From contig OY783196.1 of NCBI GenBank assembly GCA_963678675.1, positions 16,982,138-17,046,137 on the forward strand: a DNA stretch of 64,000 bases, in the 5' to 3' direction. The translations under genes were made by a program, and so were the position numbers. Source of the DNA: Xiphydria camelus. Lineage: Eukaryota; Arthropoda; Insecta; Hymenoptera; Xiphydriidae. Position 1 is the first letter of the stretch; each line of letters starts with the position of its first letter. The notes beneath the pieces were generated by a model. The model was not told the origin of the DNA, searched no databases, and was given only the letters and a program-made list of their open reading frames with translations. Positions 11,265 to 22,490 of this stretch are shown here, piece by piece.

Positions 11265-11431
11265 CTAATAATCCTCATGCTTTCATTAACGAGAGTAGAC
11301 GCCAACGTAGCTAATGAGCGCATGAGAATTAATTGTTCATTGGTTAGTACGTTTAAAAATAACGTTTAAAAAAAGTCACCAGCGACAGATTTCGTGGCCG
11401 CGGGGGTGTACCTAGGTACCTATCTACCATA

Positions 11432-11736
11432 TGTCCGCGATCAATTTTACCATAGGAAAATTGCGATTATTGCATGAGCACCTCTGCGGGTCTCCTCGTC
11501 CAATAGAATCACCGGAGAAGCGTGACTGCGCATGCGTAGTCATCCGCGAGTGCAGTTCGACTTCGACGCGAGAATCGAAATCGAAATCGAACTGCACTCG
11601 CAAACGTCACGCCAACACTCGCGGTGACTACGCATGCGCATTCACGCTTTTCCGATGATTCTATTGGACGAGGAGACCCAAGCGGTGCTCATGCAATAAT
11701 CGCAATTTTCCTATGGTAAAATTGATCGCGGACATA
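11432..11736. mobile_element. Hairpin MITE, family J (copy 2)
   Basis: TGTCCGCGATCAATTTTACC at the left is matched by GGTAAAATTGATCGCGGACA at the right. The arms carry TGCGCATGCGTAGTCA and its mirror. It is longer than copy 1 because of a central purine-rich insertion (CGAAATCGAAATCGAA). Confidence 0.7.
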
Positions 11737-12507
11737 TGGTACTTGTATAAGGGCCGGTATTACAATGTCAGGTTAAACTGCTGGTTGAGTTAACCTTTAC
11801 CTTCAGTTTAAACCTAAGGTTAACGAAAATGCGTATTACAAAACGTTTTCTACCCAAAGTTAAGTTAACTAGGAGTGGTAGCATTTCAAGCAAATATCCC
11901 TAGATGGAACATGCCGTAAACTAGTTCATTCCTGAATTAGCGGCAAAATTTAACACGTTCCCTGCCAGACCGTTTTTATGAAGACTTTCCGCACACGCCG
12001 CGTGGGGCGTATAGGTTAAAATAAGGTTTGAATGGTTAAAAAATTATGCGCATTTGAAGTTCGTATGCTCATAACTTTTAAACATAATTTGATTTTGGAT
12101 GAATCATTGATTGATTTTGATATACGCATCGAAAAACTTTGAATTTAGAGACTTGGTTCTGAGGACCTTTTTTGCAGAGCATTTCACTTTCTTTAAAGTC
12201 GTATATTTGCACAATTGTTTACCACTAACTGGCAGAGTAGTCCCAACTTTAGAAAATAATCAATCCTTTCTCATGTTAATTAGATGGGAAAACTATTAAT
12301 TCCCTGAGCGACTTTTTAATATTTAACTTCGGCGTCGTTATTCTTTCGCGACAATTTTTTATCTATATTTAAAAAGTTTATCAGGTGCGCAAATATTGCC
12401 TTGAAACGAGTCACTCTGATGCACGTATTAAACCGATATTTAAATATTCTGTAAATGCAACGCAAAAATGTCATACTATCACGTCTGCGAATTTAATTTT
12501 TGCAGCG

Positions 12508-13053
12508 ATGGAGCCTGAAAACTCCAGAAGGGCAGCGAATTTTTCTAGCAACGAGGTGGAAATTCTTGTTGAACTTGTTTCGAAGTATCGACACATTATA
12601 GAATGCAAGAAATCTGATGCTGTCTCGTGGAAAGAGAAAGAATCCACTTGGGTAAAAGTGGCTCAAGAATTTAACAGCGCAAGTGGTGTAGTATCTCGCA
12701 CCACCAGGAATTTAAAAGAAAAATATTTAAATTTGAAAAAGACTGCGAAAAAGAAACACGCTGCAAATAAAATGTAGTTATTCAAAACTGGAGGTGGTAC
12801 ATCAGCGAGGATAAACACAACGTCAACAGTGGAAGACACTGTGAAGGGCTTGACAGGCATTGGACTGACAGGCCTTCCATCTTCGTTCGATGACGACGCC
12901 GAAGAAAGTATGATTGTAGAAGTCATCAATGAGACAAACCATCAGGATGCAGAGTCGACACTCCCTGTACCGAGCTGGTCGTCATGGTCACCAACTCTTC
13001 TTCGAGTGCCAAAATCTCATAAATTAACAGTGAATAATAATTCACAAGGTTAG
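12508..13053 (+). pseudogene. Myb/SANT-like DNA-binding protein of Harbinger element L, with internal stop
   Basis: Harbinger elements encode a Myb/SANT-like protein that carries the transposase into the nucleus and helps bind the ends. From the ATG at 12508 the frame reads MEPENSRRAANFSSNEVEIL...CKKSDAVSWKEKESTWVKVA...SRTTRNLKEKYLNLKKTAKK, a trihelix-type Myb fold over about 80 residues, followed by LFKTGGG, a phrase seen in this family. A TAG at 12775-12777 falls between NKM and LFKTGGG in the same frame, so the protein is split; downstream the frame stays open to 13053. Either the gene is dead or the stop is read through. No intron resolves the stop. Confidence 0.75.
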
Positions 13054-13393
13054 CTCGGTATCAATTATTATCACACTTCCAAAGTTCGGTTAGGTTAGGT
13101 TACATTAAAAATTAGAACTTCAAATTTTAGAAATGAAAAGAATATTTGGCGAGCCACGAAAAATATTTTTATTTTACAAACTTAATATTCAAAATTAATT
13201 TCAATTAGAGTGGATATTTATTTTTTTTGCAAAAACAGAAGAGCAGCCTAGGCAAGTTGAGGAGTTGCTGAACATAAATCCAAGCCAACAAGTAACGACC
13301 AATCATCGATTGCTTCATTTCTGAAAATATAAAGTACCAAAAAATTTAGCTGCTGCTTTAACAAATTACTTAACGTAACCGAACCTAACGTAC

Positions 13394-13849
13394 CGATTTG
13401 TGGGATGGGATATCACAGGTTCGATTTCTTGTAATAATAATTCCGTGCTTCCTTTGGAAATGCGGAACCTGTCCAAAAATTCCTCGTCATTCCACTGATC
13501 TAAATGGTTCACTCTGGGCCGAAATACTTTGGGTGCACGAGGCATTTCAATCTATAAATTAACGTTAAATTTGTGACAGTTATAATATTTATGCTTATTA
13601 TTTTGAGTATCGTTACTTTTGGCTTCCGGATTTCAGCCGCGTCTGTTCCATTTCTCGGCGCGGCTTCAACCCGGAACGAAAATGTAGCAATGCTCAAAAT
13701 GATATATACACACGTAGAGGCCGTAAATGCCTGAAATTTTTGACTATTTCTACTTTTCGTATCTACTTTGTAAGAGTACATACCAGCTCCATATAATCTT
13801 CCTCGTCGTCGGTTAATATTTCCTCAAAAATGTCAAAACTGTCCTCCAT
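13394..13849 (-). pseudogene. Harbinger transposase, first two exons only
   Basis: Exons 13784-13849 (MEDSFDIFEEILTDDEEDYM) and 13394-13551 (PRAPKVFRPRVNHLDQWNDE, RISKGSTELLLQEIEPVISH) match the N-terminal part of HARBI1-like transposases, with GT/AG borders and kept phase. After the donor at 13393 nothing resembling the DDE catalytic domain is found; the Myb-like gene comes next. A truncated relic. Confidence 0.75.
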
Positions 13850-16800
13850 ATTCGTAGCGGTACAACTTCAAACACGTAATAAAATAACCACACTCTCTAT
13901 CAAAATGTAAAACACGAGTCGTGAATGTTTACAGCTGCATTCCCGGACGTTTGTAGGTTAGAGCAGCGACCGACCACTCTGCGCATGCGTCAATCCCGAG
14001 TTAACCTGAACTCTATGGTTAACCGACAGATATCTGACGGTAAAGTTTTTCAGGAAGTTAAACTCCACTCCTTAGTTAACCACATTTTGTAATACAGTCA
14101 TTTTGGCTAACCCGAAGATTAACCTGCAACCTTCGGTTTAACCTGACATGGTAATACCGGCCCTAAGTGGCGGAGTGCAACTGTTTTTCTTGTCTTTGAT
14201 TGATTGGAGCCAACTATGTACAGTATGTCCCGTGGATAACGCAAGTACCGTATTGGCGCGTTCACACTGGGTCGGACGACGTCCGTCATCCGATAGTACG
14301 ACGCCGTACGATATCCTGTTCACATTGAACTTTAGTACGGCTACAGGACTGCAGATGGCAACAAAGTACAGTAATAAATTTTAGTGTAGGATGGAGGGTA
14401 TCAATGACATTCAATGATCAGTTAGCATTTTTTGAGACATGATAGGGTTATGGAGAGGCTTATGTCGATAGTCTTTAGGGAATTGATATATTCAGATACA
14501 TTGACGAATTAATATTATCTGTGATCAAAAATGGATATACGTAGACTATTATTGATCAGGAAGCGAATTTTATTAGTTGCTGCTTTAAACCTTATTCGTC
14601 ATAAACGAGCGCAAGCTAGAAAACGAAAAAGGAAGTATTGGATTCGCCCAACTATCACTAGACGAGATGAGCAAGGAGCAGGTACAAATCTCGTACTAGA
14701 AATGTCTCTGAATGATAAGGAATGGTATTTCAACTACATGCGTATGTCACCAGAGACGTTTTATGAATTATTAGACTTAGTGTCACCATTAATTGGGAAA
14801 CAGACGACTAATTGTAGAGAGCCACTTCCACCTCATTTAAGATTAAGTCTAATACTTCGGTAAGTTTGATATGTTAATATAATTTAACTCTGTATAATTT
14901 GATTACTATTATACATATGTATGTTGTAGGTATTTAGCTTCCGGAGATCTCATGGCATCGATGGCAATGTCATACAGAGTAGGCAGAAGCACGGTAACAA
15001 ATATCATCCGTGAAACTTGTGAATCAATCTGGAATGTATTAAATCCAATAGTATTGTTTCAACCATCAGAAAAAGGCTGGTTGGAGATAGCACAAGAGTT
15101 TGAAGAAAGATGGAATTTCCCCCATTGTGTGGGGGCAATAGATGGAAAGCATGTTGTAATACAGGTAATGTTCTTGCAAATAAACCTGTTATTTTAAATT
15201 ATGCTAAGTGTTTATGTGGTACATTAGTTTTCAGTTACCCTTTTTACTATAGAAGAGAAATGTGTATATGAATTTATTATAATATTTACAGGCACCAGAA
15301 CATTCAGGTTCTACATATTACAATTACAAGGGCCAGTACAGTATTGTCTTGATGGCAATTGCTTCCGCTTCATACCGTTTCCTTATGGTTGACATAGGTG
15401 CACAAGGTCGACATAGTGATGGTGGAACTTTTCGGAATTCCATTATGGGACAACGTTTTGCCAACAACGAAATGAGTTTGCCATCTCCATCACTACTTCA
15501 TCCTAATATACCATAACGGGTACCATATGTTTTAGTAGGAGATGCCGCTTTTCAACTAAACAAATTTACATTACGCCCATATCCAGGTAAACAATTACCA
15601 CAAAGGAAGGAAATATTTAATTATCGACTTAGGGCCAGTTTTACCAAAGCCAAGTTATACCTAGAATAAGTATACCGAGGATAAATTTATACTCTTCTTT
15701 ATACCTGGTATAAAGCGCAGGCGTTTTACCAGCTCCAAGTTTGTCTGGGATAACTATTCCAGGTATAAGCGTTGGCCATCTAAAATTATTTTTAGGTTGG
15801 TAGTAAGAAGTACGTACTGCGCATGACATTTGGTCGTTTTGACAGCTGTTCCGGCGCGATAAATGAAATTCGGAGTTGTTATTCTCAGTATAACCTAACT
15901 TTTTGTTTTTGACGTCTTTATTCTTTCATGATATAATCATAACCTGATCGTTGTGGTAAATTGTTATTAATTTTGAAATAGTTGATTGATGTACCAGTTT
16001 TTTAATCATCATCTGATGATGACATTGACGTATTACCAAGAATCAGAAATCCAAAGAAAATACGTGCCCGGTAAATAAAAGATATCTATAACAATATATT
16101 TATATTTTCGTAACAATAACTTTTATTTTCGAGTCGTCGATAAAAGCATCAGGTACAAAACACGTCCAAACATTCGATATCTCACCAACAAGAATGTGTT
16201 CAGTCTCAAAAAACTATAAGGGTCGTCACACAATAATAGTAATTACAACGTAAAATTGCACCATTTGATCCAAATCTCGTATCGGACAAAATATATTCTA
16301 AAATCTATAAACTTTTAAATCGCTACAACTTAAGATTTATCACGCGGTGACATTACTCTGAGATTACATAGAGCGGTACAATGTTATCGTTTTTTTAAGT
16401 ATACGCGACCCTATCTAAAAAGTATACAAAGAGCGTTGTACGACTTGATGTCTAATGCCGAGGTATCTTACAAAAGTGTATCAATGCAAATCTAAAATTT
16501 TTTCATATTCTACATCGTACGACGGATGTATCACTTCTGCTCCTGAAAACTGCAATCACGCGAATTGAAGAAAGGTATAATGTCTACCTAGATAAATTTA
16601 AATGTTACTTATACAAGACAATGCAATGGTAGATGAATTCTTTGGTTGATATTATTGGATACCGTTGAGATTCTCGCGATTAGAGACCCGCGTGCGTCAA
16701 TTTTAAATTTAAACTTGCATTTTCTGAGTAAAAGAGTGAAGAGAGAAAACAAAATTTTCCCGACGTTTCTATGAGCTTCTATCCTCCTATTAAAAAAGAA

Positions 16801-16942
16801 CTATAATCTAAAATGTGTCGTGCGAAATTACCTCGCAGAGAAAGACTCATTTATAAAAGAAGGCTACAATAGCCGTTCCTCGGAGCACCGTCCGACGCGA
16901 TTGCTGCGACCCAGAGAACTTGAGTATCATCGAGTTCTTAAT

Positions 16943-17385
16943 CTAGAACGAATTATCGAACGTCAACGTCGCGGTGGAATTTCTACTGTCCGGCGATTGC
17001 ATTGCGATATATCGTTTCCGTAAGATCTCTTGAAGGTCGTTGCAAGAGCTATTTTCTCGTTTGGCTCGCAAAGGTCTCCCACCCGGCGATCTGAAAAACA
17101 CGTTTAAAAGCCCACTGTGAACAAAATCAATCTTTCGCAGCCACGACATTCTGACAATGCGAAACTCCTCTTTGTTCCTGGCGAATAAAAAGTTTACCGC
17201 GATAAAATTGTTTAATCGTACCTTGTGACGAGTTTCATTTTGACTTTGTTGATGTTTTTCAGTATGTCGCCCATTGATTTCTGGGAGATCAGTGGCGGTT
17301 TATGCCGATCGATGAACTTGTAGCCCTGTAAACTAGCTCTCCTCGCGATGTTAGGAGTCGTTGGAGGTTGCTGAGGTGGCGGCAT
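16943..17385 (-). CDS. Captured exons resembling a mitochondrial fission regulator (MTFR1/MTFR2 family) C-terminus
   Basis: Exons 17222-17385 and 16943-17090 (GT/AG, phase kept) give 103 residues from the ATG at 17385: a proline-rich start (MPPPQQPPTTPN), then DILKNINKVKMKLVTRSPGG and RAKRENSSCNDLQEILRKRY, ending at a normal stop. MTFR1/2 proteins share a proline-rich stretch followed by DVLKxxNKVKLRxxxRSPGG and a short helical tail, which this resembles closely; that assignment is from memory of the family. The intron is retained, so the capture was of genomic DNA, not a processed transcript. It sits inside a transposon, so I regard it as a captured fragment, not the host gene. Whether it is transcribed is unknown. 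Confidence 0.55.
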
Positions 17386-17395
17386 ATAATAATGA

Positions 17396-17770
17396 CTAAT
17401 TAAAAGTTTTAACATTATGATAAAAACGATTACCTACAGTAATTAGCATTGATCCCGAAGCAAGAAATCTTAAAGTCGGCAATAATTTTGTTGCTGGCTG
17501 AATTGCTGCATTTCTTGGCGACCTCGAAGCAATGCGATGTCGTATTTGTCCCAATAATCTCTGACAGGTTTGTTTTTCCAAACGAAAGCAAGTGAAGAAT
17601 TCTACAACCATTGTATTCTTCGAAATAGTCAACTCTGGAATAGTTTTGTATTAGATATTGGTTATAAATTAGTAGGTATAGGTATCCTTTATTTACTTAC
17701 CGGGCACGTATTTTCCTAGGATTTCTCATTCTTTGTAAGACGTCAATTTCATCATCAGATGATGATTTGA
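17396..17770 (-). pseudogene. Harbinger transposase 5' exons in element B, frameshifted
   Basis: Two exons: one ending RMRNPRKIRAR at about 17700, and one at about 17433-17632 that reads DYFEEYN in one frame, then VEFFTCFRLEKQT and LLPTLRFLASGSMLITVG in another. The family has both in a single frame, so a 1-bp indel sits near AATGGTTGTAGAA. Copies C and D carry the same bases there. The exon is followed directly by the captured host-like sequence instead of the catalytic domain. Confidence 0.7.
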
Positions 17771-18673
17771 CAACTGGCACATCAATCAACTCTATTTCAC
17801 AACTAATAACAATTATTATGATTCTGTCACGGTTGTGATTCTGTCACGGAATAATAGACGCAAACAAAAAGTTAGGTTATCCCGAGGATAGCTAGCTTAT
17901 CCAGCGCTGAAACTGCCGGATAAGCTATCCCTGCATTTATTCCAAAGTTTATCCCATTCCAGACTTATACCATCGTGGTAAAACGCTTGCGTACAGGTTA
18001 TTCTCAGTATAGCGCTATACGGCGTTTATACCGTGTTGGTAAAACCGGCCCTTAGTAGAGCAAGAGGTGTTGTTGAAAATACTTTTGGTATCATGGCTAC
18101 ACGGTGGAGAATTTTTCGAAGACCCATGAATACCTCGTTAGAAACTACAATTTCAATAGTAAAAGCTTCCGTATGTCTGCATAATTTTTTGATGCACAAA
18201 ACCGGTTACAGTCCAGCGGGATATGGAGACTTTGTTAATAAAGAAGGTAATATAGTAAAAGGTCAGTGGAGGCAACAAGAACCTGCTGTAGGTTTAAATA
18301 ATATAACAATGGCTGGAGGAAATGCCCATTCTCGGTATGCATCCAAAATTAGAGATACATTTGCATTATACTTAGAAAATGAAGGCGCAATTCCTTGGCA
18401 ATATAATCAAGTAGCGTAACTGTAATGTATATAAGCATATATGTGGTTTTATTGTAAGAAATTCAAAATTTTAAATAAGATAAGATGTCGATAAACATTT
18501 CACCAATAGTTGAAATCACTAATAGCACAATGTTATTTTAACCCTTGTGCTGTCTGTGGATTTACAATAATAACTATCTAGGACTGATGTAAAGGCATTT
18601 AAAAAATGTTTTGTACGCGTAATTCATTTTTCGATTTCAAATTTATTTATACATTAATGAGTAAGACTATTAT

Positions 18674-20633
18674 TTATGCGTCTTCAACTTGAAATAAGTC
18701 TTGTAAAATTTTCCTTTGAAGGATCTCAAATTTCTCCTCAGATAATTTTTTCATACGACATGCCAAATAACTTGTAAAAGCAAAAACTGGATTTTGGCTG
18801 TCCAAAGTTAGAGCCGAATTAATAGCAGAGTCGGTTGTTTTTAATTGCTCCATTAGGTTATTCTGCATTGCAGCGAAGTCATCCTGCTTATTTTTGGGAA
18901 TTGTGCGTCTACGTTTTACTGAAATAAAAATGAATTAGATGCGAAACTAGGAAGATAATAGTTATTAACGATGTTAATATGTACATTCATACCTATTGAT
19001 GTTTGTGACGAGTCACTGGTGCTACCAGTGCTGACGATCGTGAAGGTAGGGCTGGGCGTTAGCAAATTGAGATCTCTTTGGTTTAAGTCTGTAATAGTAA
19101 TTATAAATTATATTAATATCTTATATTCATAAATTTGTCGATAGTGCCATTAATAAATTTATACTGAAGACTTAAGCGATGACCTATACCGTATAATCGA
19201 TTTTTTAAAGTATAGTAAATAGTATAATGTCATTGAATACTAATTTTCAGTAAGCATAGGGCAAATTCTCGGTGTGTTTGAAATCTTTCAATAATACCTG
19301 TAGAACTTGGTCCCGCCACAGTTGGAAAACTAGTGGATTGACTTTTATTTTCTTGAATCGTTTCTTCAGAATCTGTAATGAAATAATATAGATATACCAA
19401 TACATATATACCGCAACAGTACTGTTTTTAACATAATAAAATGCAACAAAAACATTACATACTTCTTTTTTACTTTCGTACATACCTTGTGATATATTAT
19501 AGTTTTCATTCCATTTTTTTTCCAATAATGGTTTTTTAAAATGTGGTTTATAATTACTGCAGGTTGTCGTCGGCACCTCAATGTTACTGTGGGTTCTACA
19601 AATTTTACACCGTTATTACACCATATACATATAATGAACTGTCAAATTACCAAATATTACATTCAAATGCAATTAGTATGAATAAAATATTGTTTACCGT
19701 TTGTAGCCTACAGCTGGACGCAGAAACTCCATGAGTTCAAAATATGGCCACGTTTCCTTTTTTGGACGACTTATCACTCCACTACCACTTCTTACATATT
19801 TTTTTTGTTCAGCACACTTGCGAACGTATGTATCACGCAAGTTTCTCCATTTCGTTTGAGATACTCCTCGTGTTACATCTGAAATTATATTTATTATCTC
19901 TTATAATTTCTTCTAATAAGTAGTTATCGAAGATTAGAATATATAAAAACTGAGAAATATTCTACAAGTATATGCTATTTACATATTAAAATTTCTTAAG
20001 AAGAAAAATTGAAAGATGTTAAAATAGTTACTAAAAATATGATCCAGCTCCGCCCATACAAGTTTTACGCTTGCTGCACTGCGCATTGTGTAGGGTAGTG
20101 TGGAATCCCATAAAATACGTTTGTGACGTATAGCATCTATAAAACTTTCAACGTCATTTATTGCGTCACCATTTTCCATTTGGTAACCCTCCTCTGCTGG
20201 AGGCTTGAACTTTAACACGCAACAAATATGCTCCGATTCGTATTCTATTGCTTCGTCGCAAAATTCACATCTCGACTGAAAGAAACAAAACAAAATCAGA
20301 AATAGTAATATTTCAGATAACAAAATTCCTAAAAGAACTCTACAAGTCGTCTTGCAGACATATTCCACAAATACTGTATAAGCTATAACAATTTTAATAT
20401 TTACTACTAAAACAGTATTAATAATTACAATGAATTATTGAAACTATAAAGCTTCTCATCTAACCTATCTTCAAGAATGGAACATTTCATTCTTAAATGA
20501 ATGTATTTCATCGATTTAATAATTTGCATTTGCAATCACTAATAGGTACAATGCTAATGCGCTTAGTTCTATGCATACATTTATGTACGTATGATATACT
20601 TACTTCAAATACGGTATCCTCAGAGGCTTCCAT
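18674..20633 (-). CDS. MADF/BESS-domain protein of Harbinger element A, intact
   Basis: Seven exons join with GT/AG borders and no stop: 20604-20633, 20032-20275, 19698-19878, 19558-19595, 19298-19372, 18993-19088, 18674-18918; 909 nt, 302 residues. The N-terminal part has four cysteines (CEFCDEAIEYESEHICC), then a MADF domain (DVESFIDAIRHKRILWDSTL, QTKWRNLRDTYVRKC, RPKKETWPYFELMEFLRP), a low-complexity linker, a basic KRRR that may be a nuclear signal, and a BESS-like C-terminus (FAFTSYLACRMKKLSEEKFE, LQRKILQDLF). In Harbinger elements such proteins bind DNA and assist the transposase. Its partner transposase on the opposite strand is dead, yet every exon here is open. Confidence 0.82.
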
Positions 20634-21197
20634 TTCTTCAGTCGTTCTTGTTCCAAATTATTTGTCCAAATGAACCGTCCGATGTGTTATCGTATACGAC
20701 GAAAATTGAATCTTGATCGATTTTTCATCCGACGTCGTACGACGACGGGCGCTCGAGTCGTCCGACGAAGTTACGCTTTCTGATTGGCTACGGGCCGTCG
20801 TACGACGGACATCGGACTCAGTGTGAATCCGGCATATGTCTGACGGCAAGCGCAACAGGAGCTGTAACCTAAAATTTGACTTCGGCAGTGTTTGGAGGGT
20901 GCTCAAGTCACTCACAAATAAGAAATAATTGACAGCTATCGAGAAATCAGACATTTTGACACTTTTCGCCCTTACGCTGCGCGAGCAGCGTTTATGAGTG
21001 ACTCGAGCATCCTCCAAACACTGCCGAAGTCAAATTTTCAGGTCACAGCTCCTGTTGCGCTTGCCGTCAGACATACGGTATTTGAATTTCCCTGACATTT
21101 GACTTTGGTAGTGCTTGGAACGGTGCTGTAGTTAGAGTTGGCTTCAGAAGAGTGCGCTGCGTTCTTACGAGCCGTGTTTCGAGAGCGAAAAGTGTAA

Positions 21198-21343
21198 AGG
21201 CCATCACACGTGAAAAAACGTAAGCAGTAACAGTAAGGATTGACCAATCAGAAATATAATTCTTACGGAATTATGCTTAAACAGGCTTTCTGATTGGTCA
21301 ATCCTTACTGTTACTGCTTACGTTTTTTCACGTGTGATGGCCT
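21198..21343. mobile_element. 146-bp Harbinger-type MITE
   Basis: Nearly perfect hairpin: AGGCCATCACACGTGAAAAA and its mirror, flanked by TAA (21195-21197, 21344-21346). The arms also share GATTGACCAATCAG. Inserted in the right half of family-P copy 3. Confidence 0.85.
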
Positions 21344-21766
21344 TAAAACGTTTGATTTCCCGGGAGCTGTCAATTCGGGAGATCGAAACGTCTAACCTCG
21401 AAATTAACTGAATTTGTAAATAATGGTAAATAATGTGTAGAAGTGATGAGAAATAATCATACAGGTTTCGGAAACACGGCTCGTAAGAACGCAGCGCACT
21501 CTTCTGAAGCCAACTCTAACTACAGCACCGTTCCAAGCACTACCGAAGTCAAATGTGGGGGAAATCCAAATACTTGCGTTATCCACGGGACACACTGTAT
21601 ACCTACTCTAGGTATTGTTAAGTTTAAAAATTCGAATCCATACTTTGCACAAATAAGATTGAAAAGATTAATAATATATTTCCCCTGCACGGTACTTAAT
21701 TCTAGAATAATTTATTATTTAAAAAACGTTACATTTTTTTATTGGATACAAAATTTATTTTATATA

Positions 21767-22160
21767 CAGTATGTCCCGTGGATAACGCAAGTATTTGAAT
21801 TTCCCCCACATTTGACTTTGGTAGTGCTTGGAATGGTGCTGTAGTTAGAGTTGGCTTCAGAAGAGTGCGCTACGTTCTTACGAGTCGTGTTTCCGCGAAA
21901 CCTGTATGATTATTTCTCATCACTTCTACACATTATTTACCATTATTTACAAATTCAGTTAATTTCAAGGTTAGACGCTTCGATCTCCCGAATTGACAGC
22001 TTCCGGGAAATCAGACGTTTTACACTTTTCGCTCTCGAAACACGGCTCGTAAAAACGCAGCGTACTCTTCTGAAGCCAACTCTAACTACAGCACCGTCCC
22101 AAGCACTACCAAAGTCAAATGTCAAGGAAATTCAAATACTTGCGTTATCCACGGGATATA
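21767..22160. mobile_element. TA-flanked hairpin MITE, family P (copy 2)
   Basis: Same ends and arms as the copy at 4212-4614 (CAGTATGTCCCGTGGATAAC at the left; TTATCCACGGGATATACG at the right, where the last bases have decayed). Confidence 0.7.
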
Positions 22161-22490
22161 CGTTCTTATTTCCGTCCGTGGAACACGTGATCCGGTGATC
22201 AACAAAAGCCACGGCCGGTTTTGTAGGTTGACGAACGTCACGTCATTATTGCAAATATTAACGGATACTAAAAAGTAAATCGACGGCTCAGATAGGAATA
22301 GTTCTCCTACATAATTAGCCCTTATTAACTAAAATAAAAGTAGAAATATACAGAATATAGTTGAGACAATTAATGACTGAATTTGTATACAATCTTCTGA
22401 CATTGCAAAGCTTCAATATCCATATACATTTTTATGAACTTAACAGGAATTAGGAGCTTTGCGCTACTTTAGTTACCGTATTGATACGAA

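Larger units (their letters stand above)
11751..14163. mobile_element. PIF/Harbinger-type transposon L, non-autonomous, 2.4 kb
   Basis: Ends GGGCCGGTATTACAATGTCA and its inverted partner (one mismatch) are bounded by TAA on both sides (11748-11750, 14164-14166), the 3-bp target of PIF/Harbinger. It carries the two genes typical of the superfamily facing each other: a Myb/SANT-like protein (+) with an in-frame stop, and only the first two exons of a transposase (-). The catalytic core is missing, so it could move only with help. Confidence 0.85.
15632..18051. mobile_element. Pack-type Harbinger element B carrying host-gene-like exons
   Basis: Ends GGGCCAGTTTTACCA and TGGTAAAACCGGCCC, flanked by TTA duplications (15629-15631, 18052-18054). 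Both ends carry the 5' part of a Harbinger transposase gene, facing inward: at the right (minus) SSSDDEIDVLQRMRNPRKIR with a GT donor, at the left (plus) a diverged copy of the same exon with a stop. Between them lies about 1.3 kb, read on the minus strand, that looks captured from a host gene: two exons, their intron and a possible 3' UTR with an AATAAA near 16110. Related copies: 25670-26653 and 62911-64000. Confidence 0.8.
14531..18419 (+). pseudogene. HARBI1-like DDE transposase of element A, broken by a stop and an insertion
   Basis: Exons 14531-14859, 14930-15164 and 15292-15631, continuing at 18055-18419 after element B. Introns have GT/AG borders and phase is kept. The N-terminal part (MSLNDKEWYFNYMRMSPETF) and HTH region precede the DDE_Tnp_4 core. 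The three expected catalytic acids are visible: D in HCVGAIDGKHV, D in GAQGRHSDGGTF and E in RGVVENTFGI. Two lesions: an in-frame TAA at 15514-15516 (after LLHPNIP), and the 2.4-kb element B, inserted with a TTA duplication between the second and third acids. The rest of the frame is clean, so the damage is recent. Confidence 0.9.
14254..20834. mobile_element. PIF/Harbinger transposon A (about 4.2 kb without its own insertion)
   Basis: Ends TGGCGCGTTCACACTG and the inverted TGCCGGATTCACACTG are bounded by TAT on both sides (14251-14253, 20835-20837). It carries converging genes: a DDE transposase (+, broken) and a MADF/BESS protein (-, intact). Element B (15632-18051) sits in the transposase. 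Harbinger targets are usually TWA; TAT is slightly unusual. Confidence 0.85.
14248..21078. mobile_element. TA-flanked element Q, split by Harbinger A
   Basis: The family-P sequence GCAAGTATTTGAATT is broken at its TA: left GCAAGTA|CCG, right CATACGG|TATTTGAATT. Q's own bases are 14248-14253 and 20835-21078. Its ends CCGTATGTCTGACGGC and GCCGTCAGACATACGG are perfect inverted repeats once Harbinger A is removed. The right part forms a hairpin of its own (CAACAGGAGCTGTAACCT and mirror). Confidence 0.65.
14221..21597. mobile_element. TA-flanked MITE, family P (copy 3), interrupted by nested elements
   Basis: The left end CAGTATGTCCCGTGGATAAC at 14221 and the right end near 21597 (TTATCCACGGGACACACTG, then TA) belong to one family-P copy. 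Its own sequence is 14221-14247 plus about 21079-21597. It is split by element Q, which holds Harbinger A, which holds element B; a small MITE (21198-21343) lies in its right half. Confidence 0.7.
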
